DNA of 64,000 nucleotides. Source: Tepidicella baoligensis. Its GTDB lineage: Bacteria; Pseudomonadota; Gammaproteobacteria; Burkholderiales; Burkholderiaceae_C. This document shows positions 29,197 to 36,503 of this stretch, in pieces. The position numbers and the translations under genes were made by a program. The stretch is taken from assembly GCF_013432195.1 (NCBI RefSeq), contig NZ_JACCDB010000001.1:1-64000 (forward strand), read 5' to 3'. Each line of letters opens with the position of its first letter. Position 1 is the stretch's first letter. The notes under the pieces are model-generated. The model saw only the letters and a list, made by a program, of their open reading frames with translations, searched no databases and was not told the origin of the DNA.

Positions 29197-30354
29197 TCAG
29201 GCGTAGGAAGGTGCCTGTGCGCTGGTTGGACGGCCTTGGAAATCGGTCCAGCAGCGGCGTGTGAAATCGTACAGCTTGCACTTGCGGGCTGTCTCAAAGT
29301 ACCAACGCCAACTGAATCGCTGGATGATGATGCGCCCAGGCAGCATGTCCTCCAGCTTCTTTTGTGCAGCCTTGAGCTTGTACAGCGGCACGCTCATGTC
29401 CACATGGTGGGCCGTGTGCTCCATGATGTGGTGCAACAGCCCGCCCACCTTCCATGGAAACTGCAGGTGCACGGTGGTGGACACGAAGGGCGCAGCCTTG
29501 GCCCAGGCCTGCTTGTCGTCATGCCACTGCACGCTGGTGTGGGTGTGGTGCACGTACACCACAAAGCCGATCATCGCGTTCCAGAACAGAAAGGGCACCA
29601 CAAAGCCCATGCCCACCAGCATCCAGACCGACTGGCCGGTGGCCACGGCAGCCCACACCAGGCCGGCCACCCACAGCGCGGCCACGGCGGACACGAACAC
29701 CCCGTCCCACACGAACTCGGGCCGACGGGTACCCATATAGGTTTTGCGCGGGAAGAACATACGCAACCACCACATTTCGATCAGGTAGTACAGGGCCGGA
29801 CCCCAACCGCTGCGGTAGATGCGCTCCAAGACACGGCGGCCGGGAGACAGGGCGTCGAACTCCTCCTTGGTCAGCGGCGCCCACACGAAATCCACACCCT
29901 TGAGGTTGGTGTAGCCGTGGTGCACCACGTTGTGCCCCACCTCCCACAAACTGTAAGGGGTGAGAGAGGGCACCATGGCGATACGCCCCAGGATGCGGTT
30001 GAGTCCCCGATGCGGGGTGTAGCTCTGGTGGCAGGCGTCGTGCCCGATGATGAACAGGCGTCCGATCATGAAGCCGGCTGCCAGGCCGCACAGCAGCTTG
30101 GCCCACCAGGCAGGGAAAACGATGGTGCCAGCGATGAGCACCGCAAAGATCACCCAGTCCAGCACCAGCAGTCCGACCGCCATGGCGGTACGCCGCTCAC
30201 TCAGCGGGGTGAGCCAGCTCCGGATCACCTTGCGGTGCGGCATGGGTGCATCGAGGGACACCGGCCCCTCGGTCACGGCGGGTGACTGCAGGGACTCGGC
30301 AGGCATGGAAGACTGCGGCATGGGACCGCTGCGTTGTTCTTCAGGCGTATACAT
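29197..30354 (-). CDS. Membrane fatty acid desaturase
   Basis: 385 residues. Three His boxes of the diiron desaturases are present: HDACHQ (about 105), HNVVHHG (about 141) and HHIMEHTAHHVD (about 313). Four to five hydrophobic segments separate them. It should introduce a double bond in acyl chains with O2 and reduced electron carrier. The long N-terminus (first 40 residues) is polar and probably cytoplasmic. An FNR-type box lies 80 bp upstream of the start, so oxygen- or redox-linked control is plausible. Confidence 0.88.
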   Translation of the reverse strand: MYTPEEQRSGPMPQSSMPAESLQSPAVTEGPVSLDAPMPHRKVIRSWLTPLSERRTAMAVGLLVLDWVIFAVLIAGTIVFPAWWAKLLCGLAAGFMIGRLFIIGHDACHQSYTPHRGLNRILGRIAMVPSLTPYSLWEVGHNVVHHGYTNLKGVDFVWAPLTKEEFDALSPGRRVLERIYRSGWGPALYYLIEMWWLRMFFPRKTYMGTRRPEFVWDGVFVSAVAALWVAGLVWAAVATGQSVWMLVGMGFVVPFLFWNAMIGFVVYVHHTHTSVQWHDDKQAWAKAAPFVSTTVHLQFPWKVGGLLHHIMEHTAHHVDMSVPLYKLKAAQKKLEDMLPGRIIIQRFSWRWYFETARKCKLYDFTRRCWTDFQGRPTSAQAPSYA

Positions 30355-30406
30355 GGGAACTCAGGCAGTAAGGGTAAACACGGCTGAGCCGAGCCGGGCT
30401 GCCGGG

Positions 30407-30449
30407 ATGGTAACGGGCCGATGGGCGCGGCGTTTTGACCCACGTCAAA
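30407..30449 (-). promoter_or_regulatory. FNR/Crp-type box with class II spacing ahead of the desaturase
   Basis: TTTGAC-CCAC-GTCAAA (30434-30449) is a perfect 6-4-6 inverted repeat and matches the TTGAY-N4-RTCAA pattern of FNR-family sites. On the minus strand TACCAT (30407-30412) could be a -10. The box centre is 32 bp from that -10 centre, the spacing of a class II (-41.5) activator site. Confidence 0.55.
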
Positions 30450-30469
30450 TCTGCGGCCCAGAGTCAGTC

Positions 30470-30498
30470 TAGGCACCGTCTTTGTATCTATCTATAAT
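30470..30498 (+). promoter_or_regulatory. rpsT promoter
   Basis: TAGGCA (30470-30475), 17-bp spacer, TATAAT (30493-30498). The start is expected near 30505, at the beginning of the TTTTGCTGGCA element (30505-30515), leaving a leader of about 39 nt. Confidence 0.65.
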
Positions 30499-30543
30499 AC
30501 GGGGTTTTGCTGGCATCATCCACAAACACAGAAGGAAACCATC

Positions 30544-30840
30544 ATGGCAACCAAGCCGAAGAAAAAGAACCCGCGCCTGGCTTCCGGCCGCAAGCGCGCC
30601 CGTCAGAACATCAAGCTGAACGCAGCGAATTCTTCGCTGCGTTCCAAGTACCGCACCGCCGTCAAGAACGTCGAAAAAGCCGTGGTGGCTGGCGACAAGG
30701 CCAAGGCCACCGAACTGTTCGCCAAGATGCAGGCCGTGGTGGACACCATCGCCGACAAGGGCATCTTCCACAAGAACAAGGCCGCTCGCGACAAGAGCCG
30801 TCTCTCCGCCAAGGTCAAGGCCCTGGCCGCTGCGGCTTAA
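30544..30840 (+). CDS. rpsT: 30S ribosomal protein S20
   Basis: 98 residues, basic and helical: [20 protein letters not shown] at the N-terminus, [15 protein letters not shown] and the C-terminal [24 protein letters not shown] are the S20 signatures. It binds 16S rRNA early in small-subunit assembly. The ATG at 30544 follows GAAGGAAACC. Slightly longer than the E. coli protein through an alanine-rich end. Monocistronic, with two hairpins downstream. Confidence 0.97.
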   Translation: MATKPKKKNPRLASGRKRARQNIKLNAANSSLRSKYRTAVKNVEKAVVAGDKAKATELFAKMQAVVDTIADKGIFHKNKAARDKSRLSAKVKALAAAA

Positions 30841-30854
30841 ACCAGCCGCTCGCC

Positions 30855-30873
30855 CGGGCTCCCCAGGAGCCCG
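30855..30873 (+). terminator. GC-rich hairpin after rpsT
   Basis: Stem CGGGCTCC / GGAGCCCG with a 3-nt loop, 15 bp after the rpsT stop. It has no clean T-tract, so it may act as a 3'-end stabiliser more than a terminator. Confidence 0.5.
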
Positions 30874-30916
30874 CCGTTTGGTCCGGGTGCGCTGCCAGCA
30901 AAATCCCAACCCCGAC

Positions 30917-30940
30917 ATGCCGCCTTCGAGGCGGCATTTT
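30917..30940 (+). terminator. Rho-independent terminator downstream of rpsT
   Basis: Stem ATGCCGCC / GGCGGCAT with loop TTCGA, followed by TTT on the plus strand. It lies just before the convergent DUF3579 stop codon. The opposite strand lacks a T-tract. Confidence 0.65.
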
Positions 30941-31260
30941 CATGGTTGCTTCGGCTCCTCGGGCAACAAACAGGCCTCCACGATCTGCAAATCGTTGTCG
31001 CGGGCAAAATTCATCACGAAGTCCCAGGCCATCACGTCGTAATCCCGCAGGGCACGGTTCACCACGACGCACTTCACCCCATTGATCACTTGCGGAATGC
31101 ACCATGGGGAATACCCCAAATGCGCGCCCGGAGACTTGCCAGCCGGGTGAAACTGGCTCATCACCCCGCAGAGGCGTTCCGCCCAATCGCTGGGGCGAAA
31201 GGTCTTGCCGCTGTGGGTAATCCCCTGGATGAAGACTTCTTTGGCGCTGGAGGAGACCAT
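30940..31260 (-). CDS. DUF3579 domain protein
   Basis: 106 residues: VFIQGITHSGKTFRPSDWAERLCGVMSQF, SPWCIPQVINGVKCVVVNRALRDYDVMAWDFVMNFARDNDLQI. This is a small conserved betaproteobacterial family without known function, found divergently next to argD as here. The start at 31260 (MVSSSAKEVFIQG) is chosen because it is the usual N-terminus; the frame stays open to 31335. No clear ribosome binding site was seen. Confidence 0.78.
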   Translation of the reverse strand: MVSSSAKEVFIQGITHSGKTFRPSDWAERLCGVMSQFHPAGKSPGAHLGYSPWCIPQVINGVKCVVVNRALRDYDVMAWDFVMNFARDNDLQIVEACLLPEEPKQP

Positions 31261-31342
31261 CGGGTGGAGGCCTGTGGCGAAAATGGAAACGGGCGAAACC
31301 CAAGGATCGCCTGGGACCGCCTCGAACGGTTTCAAAATTCTA

Positions 31343-31354
31343 TCTTATATAAGA
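31343..31354. promoter_or_regulatory. 12-bp perfect palindrome between DUF3579 and argD
   Basis: TCTTATATAAGA, flanked by A and C. It also contains a TATAAG sequence that could act as a -10. Palindromes of this form are typical of GntR-family operators in Burkholderiales; the regulator is not in the window. Confidence 0.5.
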
Positions 31355-31516
31355 CTTTCCGTAGGGGTTAACCCGATCATTCCACCCGACGGCGATCGAC
31401 CCCAACCCGTCATCCAAGGCCATGCGGTGGACCTAAAATGTCCATCCAGCGGCCCACTCCACCGGGCCTCGCTTTGTAAGAACCCACGGGCCCGCCCCGC
31501 CACACAGGACGCCACC

Positions 31517-32722
31517 ATGCCTCATACCGTTCCGGCCGAACCCCATGTCATGAACACCTACAGCCGCGTGCCGATTGCCTTGTCCCATGGCAAAGGCTGC
31601 CGCGTGTGGGACGTGGATGGCAAGGTCTATCTGGACGCGCTGGGTGGCATTGCCGTCAACACCCTCGGGCATGCGCATCCCAAGCTGGTCCGTGCCCTGC
31701 AGGACCAGATCGGCAAGCTCATCCACATCAGCAATTACTACTACTACCCGGCGACCGAAGAGCTCGCACGCATGCTGGTCGAGCGCTCGGGCCTGAGCAA
31801 CGTGTTCTTCTGCTCCACCGGGCTGGAAGCCAACGAAGCCGCTCTGAAGCTGGCGCGCAAGTACGGACACGACAAAGGCATCACCCACCCGCAGATCGTC
31901 GTCTACGAAAAAGCCTTCCACGGCCGCTCCCTCGCCACGCTCAGTGCCACCGGCAACCCCAAGGTGCAGGCTGGTTTCGGACCACTGGTGGAAGGCTTCA
32001 TTCGCGTGCCCCTGAATGACATCGAGGCCATCCGCCGAGCCACCGCCGGCAACCGCAACGTGGTGGCGGTGTTCTTTGAAGCCATCCAGGGTGAAGGCGG
32101 TGTCAACCTCATGACGACCGACTACATGCAGCAGGTGCGCGCCCTGTGCGACGCCAACGACTGGCTGCTGATGATCGACGAGGTGCAGTGCGGCATGGGC
32201 CGCACCGGCAAGTGGTTCGCCCACCAGTGGGCGGGCATCCAGCCCGACGTCATGCCCCTGGCCAAAGGTCTGGGCTCAGGCGTGCCCATCGGCGCCGTGG
32301 TGGCAGGCCCGAAAGCGGCCCACATCTTCCAGCCCGGCAATCACGGCACCACCTTCGGCGGCAACCCGCTGGCCATCCGCGCCGGGCTGGAGACCATCCG
32401 CATCATCGAAGAAGAAGGCCTGCTGGAAAACGCCGCCAAAATGGGTTTCCACCTCCTGTCCACCCTGGCCGCTCAGCTCATGCACGTGCCCGGCGTCAAG
32501 GATGTACGCGGCAAGGGCCTGATGATCGGCATCGAGCTGGACCGCCCTTGCGGCGCCCTGGTGCAGCGCTGCGCCGAAGCCGGCCTGCTCCTGAGCGTCA
32601 CCGCCGACAGCGTGATCCGCATGGTGCCGCCGCTGATCCTCTCCGGCGCCGAAGCCGACGAGATCATCGCCATCCTCGTGCCCGAGATCAAGGCCTTCCT
32701 GGCCGAAACCGCCCAGACCTGA
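31517..32722 (+). CDS. argD: Acetylornithine aminotransferase
   Basis: 401 residues, class III PLP aminotransferase. The sequence shows NTLGHAHPKLV near the N-terminus, the cofactor region FCSTGLEANEAALKLARKYG, DEVQCGMGRTGKWFAHQ and the PLP lysine in MPLAKGLGSGVPIGAV. It transaminates N-acetylglutamate semialdehyde in arginine synthesis, and may also act on succinyl-diaminopimelate. ATG 31517 is the start of the normal-length protein. argF follows after 24 bp. Confidence 0.95.
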   Translation: MPHTVPAEPHVMNTYSRVPIALSHGKGCRVWDVDGKVYLDALGGIAVNTLGHAHPKLVRALQDQIGKLIHISNYYYYPATEELARMLVERSGLSNVFFCSTGLEANEAALKLARKYGHDKGITHPQIVVYEKAFHGRSLATLSATGNPKVQAGFGPLVEGFIRVPLNDIEAIRRATAGNRNVVAVFFEAIQGEGGVNLMTTDYMQQVRALCDANDWLLMIDEVQCGMGRTGKWFAHQWAGIQPDVMPLAKGLGSGVPIGAVVAGPKAAHIFQPGNHGTTFGGNPLAIRAGLETIRIIEEEGLLENAAKMGFHLLSTLAAQLMHVPGVKDVRGKGLMIGIELDRPCGALVQRCAEAGLLLSVTADSVIRMVPPLILSGAEADEIIAILVPEIKAFLAETAQT

Positions 32723-32746
32723 AGCCCCCTTCGTCACGCCACCCGC

Positions 32747-33715
32747 ATGTCCGCCTCCATCACCCCCCCCGTGCCGGTCCGGCACTACCTGCAGTTCAAG
32801 GACTTCAGCGCCGAGGATTACGCGTATCTGCTGGCACGCGCCTGGCTGATCAAGCAGAAGTTCAAGACCTACCAGAAGCACCATACCCTGACCGACCGCA
32901 CCCTGGCCATGATTTTCGAGAAGGCCAGCACCCGCACCCGCGTGAGCTTCGAAGCCGGCATGTACCAGCTGGGCGGCAGCGTGGTGCACCTGACCACCGG
33001 CGACAGCCAGTTGGGCCGGGCCGAACCGATCGAGGACAGCGCGCGCGTCATCAGCCGCATGACCGACATCGTCATGATCCGCACCTTCGGGCAGGACAAG
33101 ATCGAACGCTTCGCGGCCCATTCGCGTGTGCCGGTCATCAACGGCCTGACCAACGAGTTCCACCCCTGCCAAATCCTGGCCGACCTGTTCACCTGGCTGG
33201 AATACCGGGGCAAGCGCGCCGATGGCTCGCTGGACGTGGACGCGCTCAAGGGCATCACCGTGGCCTGGGTGGGTGACGGCAACAACATGGCCAATACCTG
33301 GCTGCAGGCCGCCGACATCCTGGGCTTCCAGGTACACGTGAGCACGCCCAGCGGCTACGAAATCAACCCCGAAGTGGCCGGAGTCAGCCGGGGCGGCTGC
33401 TGGAGGGTGTTCAAAGACCCGATGGAAGCCTGCCGTGGTGCGGACCTGGTCACCACCGACGTGTGGACCAGCATGGGCTACGAAGCCGAAAACGAAGCCC
33501 GCATGAAGGCCTTCGCCGCCTGGTGCGTGACCCCCGAGATGATGGCCGTGGCCAAGCCCGATGCCCTGTTCATGCACTGCCTGCCCGCCCACCGGGGCGA
33601 GGAAGTGACGGCCGACGTGATCGACGGCCCACAAAGCGTGGTGTGGGACGAAGCCGAGAACCGCATGCACGTGCAGAAGGCATTGATGGAGTATTTGCTG
33701 CTGGGCCGGCTGTAA
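32747..33715 (+). CDS. argF: Ornithine carbamoyltransferase
   Basis: 322 residues. Carbamoyl-phosphate site ASTRTRVSFEAGMYQLGG, HPCQILADL, and the ornithine site HCLPAHRGEEV are intact. It makes citrulline from ornithine and carbamoyl phosphate. It sits in an arginine pair with argD; argG, often next in related genomes, is absent and a YkgJ gene follows instead. Confidence 0.96.
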   Translation: MSASITPPVPVRHYLQFKDFSAEDYAYLLARAWLIKQKFKTYQKHHTLTDRTLAMIFEKASTRTRVSFEAGMYQLGGSVVHLTTGDSQLGRAEPIEDSARVISRMTDIVMIRTFGQDKIERFAAHSRVPVINGLTNEFHPCQILADLFTWLEYRGKRADGSLDVDALKGITVAWVGDGNNMANTWLQAADILGFQVHVSTPSGYEINPEVAGVSRGGCWRVFKDPMEACRGADLVTTDVWTSMGYEAENEARMKAFAAWCVTPEMMAVAKPDALFMHCLPAHRGEEVTADVIDGPQSVVWDEAENRMHVQKALMEYLLLGRL

Positions 33716-33754
33716 ACCCCCTCCTTCTTTCAGCCTTGGTGTCCCTGCTGCCCC

Positions 33755-34057
33755 ATGAGTGCCTGCCAAAGCTGCGGCGCCTGCTGCGCCCACTTCCGCG
33801 TGGACTTTTCCCTCTACGAGCTCGACACCGAAGGCGGGCAGGTGCCCTCGGGCCTGACGGTGGAAGTGAACGGCAACACCTGCCGCATGCGCGGCACCGA
33901 CCACGTGCCCATCCGTTGCACGGCCCTCACCGGGAAGGTGGGTGAAAAAGTGGGCTGCGCCATTTACGAATGGCGGCCTTCGCCGTGCCGGGAATTCGCC
34001 GAAGGCAGCGACGCGTGTGCTCGCGCCCGCGCGCGCCATGGTCTGCCGCCCGTCTGA
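33755..34057 (+). CDS. YkgJ family cysteine cluster protein
   Basis: 100 residues. Two Cys-rich regions (CQSCGACCAHF at residues 4-14; C43, C55, C67 and C78 further on, with C87) match the putative zinc/iron chelation domain of YkgJ proteins. Function unknown. It follows argF by 39 bp and may be co-transcribed, and is convergent with the cation transporter. Confidence 0.82.
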   Translation: MSACQSCGACCAHFRVDFSLYELDTEGGQVPSGLTVEVNGNTCRMRGTDHVPIRCTALTGKVGEKVGCAIYEWRPSPCREFAEGSDACARARARHGLPPV

Positions 34058-34068
34058 TGCCAGCCCTG

Positions 34069-34731
34069 TCAAACGCCATGGCCCTGGTCCTGGTCCTCTG
34101 GAGACAGCGCATCCTCACGAAGCTCCATGAGCGCCTGCCTGAGCACGGTCCACCCCCCATGCAAAGCGAGCCCTGCCATCAGGCTGGCGACCATCAGGTC
34201 GGGCCACGCCGTCCCGGTGCCGAACACCCCCAGCGCCGCGACCAGCACCGCCACGTTACCGATCGCGTCGTTGCGTGAACACAGCCAGACGCTGCGCATG
34301 TTGGCATCGCCTTCCCTGAAGGCGTACAGCAACCCAGCCACTCCCAGGTTGGCCAGCAGCGCCATGATCGCCACGATACCCATGGTCATGGCTTGGGGAA
34401 CGTCCCCATGCCAGACCGACCACAGCGCCGAGCCCAGCACGTACAGCCCAAACCCCATCATGCTGACGGCCTTGAGCAGTGCCGCACGTGCCCGCCAAGC
34501 CAGTGCGGAGGCCAGCACGGCCAGCGAGACCCCATAGTTCATGGCATCGCCAGCAAAGTCCACGGCATCGGCCAGCAGCGACAACGACCCCGCTTGCAGA
34601 CCAGCGCCGACCTCGACCAGAAACATGATCGCATTGACCCACAGCGCGATCCACAGGATGCGACGGTAACGGCCCAGATGAACGATGGATGCCGCCTGTG
34701 GGGCATCGTGTGAGCAACAATGAGCTGGCAT
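34069..34731 (-). CDS. Cation diffusion facilitator family transporter
   Basis: 220 residues with about six membrane helices. The CDF metal site is visible in helix 2 (SLLADAVDFAGDAMNY) and helix 5 (NDAIGNVAVLVAALG). The N-terminus MPAHCCSHD may bind metal; the C-terminal cytoplasmic domain is very short. Efflux of a divalent metal such as Cd2+, Zn2+ or Pb2+ is expected. The divergent MerR regulator and its promoter point to metal induction. An alternative TTG start lies 5 codons upstream. Confidence 0.85.
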   Translation of the reverse strand: MPAHCCSHDAPQAASIVHLGRYRRILWIALWVNAIMFLVEVGAGLQAGSLSLLADAVDFAGDAMNYGVSLAVLASALAWRARAALLKAVSMMGFGLYVLGSALWSVWHGDVPQAMTMGIVAIMALLANLGVAGLLYAFREGDANMRSVWLCSRNDAIGNVAVLVAALGVFGTGTAWPDLMVASLMAGLALHGGWTVLRQALMELREDALSPEDQDQGHGV

Positions 34732-34761
34732 ATCGGCACCTGGCAATGAATCTGTCCATGG

Positions 34762-34792
34762 ATTGGAAACCTTGTAGTGACTACAATGTCAA
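34762..34792 (-). promoter_or_regulatory. MerR-type promoter and operator of the cation transporter
   Basis: On the minus strand: TTGACA (34787-34792), a 19-bp spacer and TCCAAT (34762-34767). Inside the spacer is a perfect 7-1-7 dyad, TTGTAGT-G-ACTACAA (34772-34786). This is the layout used by metal-sensing MerR activators, which untwist the over-long spacer. Confidence 0.8.
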
Positions 34793-34819
34793 CTCCCCCA
34801 ACCCGAAGCGGGAGATTGG

Positions 34820-35293
34820 ATGCAGATCAAGGAGCTGGCCCGAGCCACGGGCGTGGATGCAGAGACGATACGCTTTTATGAAAAGCAGGGGCTGCTGCCG
34901 TCAGCGGCCAGGCGCGACAACGGCTACCGCGACTACACGTCCCTGCATCTGGAACGGTTGTCGTTCATCCGCCACTGCCGGGCGCTCGACATGCCACTGG
35001 CGGATGTGGCCCGCCTCCTGTCCTTCCTGGACGAACCGGACAGCCACTGTGGCGAGGTCAATGAGCTGGTGGATGCGCAACTGGCCAGGGTACGCGCCCG
35101 ATTGCAGAGCATGCTCGCATTGGAAAAGCAATTGCTGCTGCTGAGATCCCGTTGCCAGGCAACCAATGCCGGGCATTGCGGCATCCTGAAGGAACTGGTC
35201 GCCGCCGCACAGGGCGAGGCCTGTGCGTGTCACGGCGCGGCGCCGCCAGAAGGTCAAGCCCACCACCCCCGATCATCCGCCCATGCCATTTGA
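34820..35293 (+). CDS. MerR-family Cd(II)/Pb(II)-responsive regulator
   Basis: 157 residues. The winged helix MQIKELARATGVDAETIRFYEKQGLLPSAARRDNGYRDY is followed by a dimer helix with the metal site: Cys77 (DSHCGEV), Cys112 and Cys119 (SRCQATNAGHCGIL), and a C-terminal CACH motif. These match CadR/PbrR-type sensors, not CueR or ZntR. A good ribosome binding site (GGGAG) precedes ATG 34820. The divergent cation transporter is the presumed target; its end overlaps the next gene by 11 bp. Confidence 0.87.
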   Translation: MQIKELARATGVDAETIRFYEKQGLLPSAARRDNGYRDYTSLHLERLSFIRHCRALDMPLADVARLLSFLDEPDSHCGEVNELVDAQLARVRARLQSMLALEKQLLLLRSRCQATNAGHCGILKELVAAAQGEACACHGAAPPEGQAHHPRSSAHAI

Positions 35294-36503
35294 CGTGATC
35301 ATCATCGGCGCGGGCGCCGCAGGCCTGTTCTGCGCGGGCGTGGCGGGTCAGCGTGGGCTGAAGGTGCTGCTGATCGACCACTCGCCCAAGGTGGCCGAGA
35401 AAATCCGCATCTCGGGTGGGGGGCGGGCCAACTTCACCAACCGCGACCTCGACCCGCGCCAGCCGCACAAGCACTTTCTGAGCGACAACCCGCACTTCTG
35501 CCGCTCTGCCCTGTCGCGCTACACCCCGGCCGATTTCATCGACCTGCTGCGGCGCCACGGCGTGCCCTTCCATGAAAAACACAAAGGCCAGCTGTTTTGC
35601 GACCGCTCCGCGCAAGACCTGATCGACGTGCTGCTCAAGGAATGCGACGCTGGTGGCGTGACCCGCTGGCAGCCCTGTGCGGTGCACGGGGTGGCCTATG
35701 CCGACGCCCACACCGCGACGCGCTACACCGTGCAGACCGACCGGGGGCCTGTGAGTGCGCCCGCGCTGGTGGTGGCCACCGGGGGTCTGCCCGTGCCCAA
35801 GATCGGCGCCACCGACTTTGGCCTGCGCCTGGCGCGCCAGTTTGGTCTGAACGTGGTGGAGCCACGGCCCGCGCTCGTGCCCCTCACCTTCGACCCCGCT
35901 GCCTGGGCCCCGTTTGCCGAGCTGGCGGGGCTGGCGCTGCCGGTGCGCATAGCCACCGGCGAAAAAAAACAGCGCCAGGTGTTTGACGAAGACCTGCTGT
36001 TCACCCACCGGGGCCTGAGCGGCCCGGCCGTGCTGCAGATGTCCAGCTACTGGAAGCCGGGCACACCGCTGAGCATCGACCTGCACCCCGATGCCCCAAT
36101 GGAGCCCCTGCTGCAAGAAGCCAAGGCCCGCTCACGCAAGCGGCTGCCCAACGAACTGGCCCACCACCTGCCGCACCGGCTGGCCGACACCTGGACCGCC
36201 CACCGGGCCGACTGGCAACGCCCCATCAACGAAACACCCGACAAGGCCCTGTCCCAACTGGCCGAGAGCCTGCACCGCTGGACGCTCACCCCCACCGGTA
36301 CCGAAGGCTATGCCAAGGCCGAGGTCATGGCTGGCGGGGTGGACACGCGGCAACTTTCTTCGCAAACCATGGAATCGCAGCAGCCCGGCCTGTACTTCAT
36401 CGGCGAGGTGGTGGACGTGACCGGCTGGCTGGGCGGCTACAACTTCCAGTGGGCCTGGGCCAGCGCCTACGCCTGCGCCCAGGCGCTGCCCATCAGTTCT
36501 TGA
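35283..36503 (+). CDS. NAD(P)/FAD-dependent oxidoreductase, YhiN/HI0933 type
   Basis: 406 residues. FAD motif VIIIGAGAAGLFCAGVAGQRG, then KIRISGGGRANFTN and the C-terminal GYNFQWAWASAYACAQAL, all signatures of the HI0933/YhiN flavoprotein family. The precise substrate is not known. The ATG at 35283 gives the normal N-terminus and overlaps the MerR gene by 11 bp; the tail overlaps the convergent phosphotransferase gene by 11 bp. Confidence 0.88.
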   Translation: MPFDVIIIGAGAAGLFCAGVAGQRGLKVLLIDHSPKVAEKIRISGGGRANFTNRDLDPRQPHKHFLSDNPHFCRSALSRYTPADFIDLLRRHGVPFHEKHKGQLFCDRSAQDLIDVLLKECDAGGVTRWQPCAVHGVAYADAHTATRYTVQTDRGPVSAPALVVATGGLPVPKIGATDFGLRLARQFGLNVVEPRPALVPLTFDPAAWAPFAELAGLALPVRIATGEKKQRQVFDEDLLFTHRGLSGPAVLQMSSYWKPGTPLSIDLHPDAPMEPLLQEAKARSRKRLPNELAHHLPHRLADTWTAHRADWQRPINETPDKALSQLAESLHRWTLTPTGTEGYAKAEVMAGGVDTRQLSSQTMESQQPGLYFIGEVVDVTGWLGGYNFQWAWASAYACAQALPISS

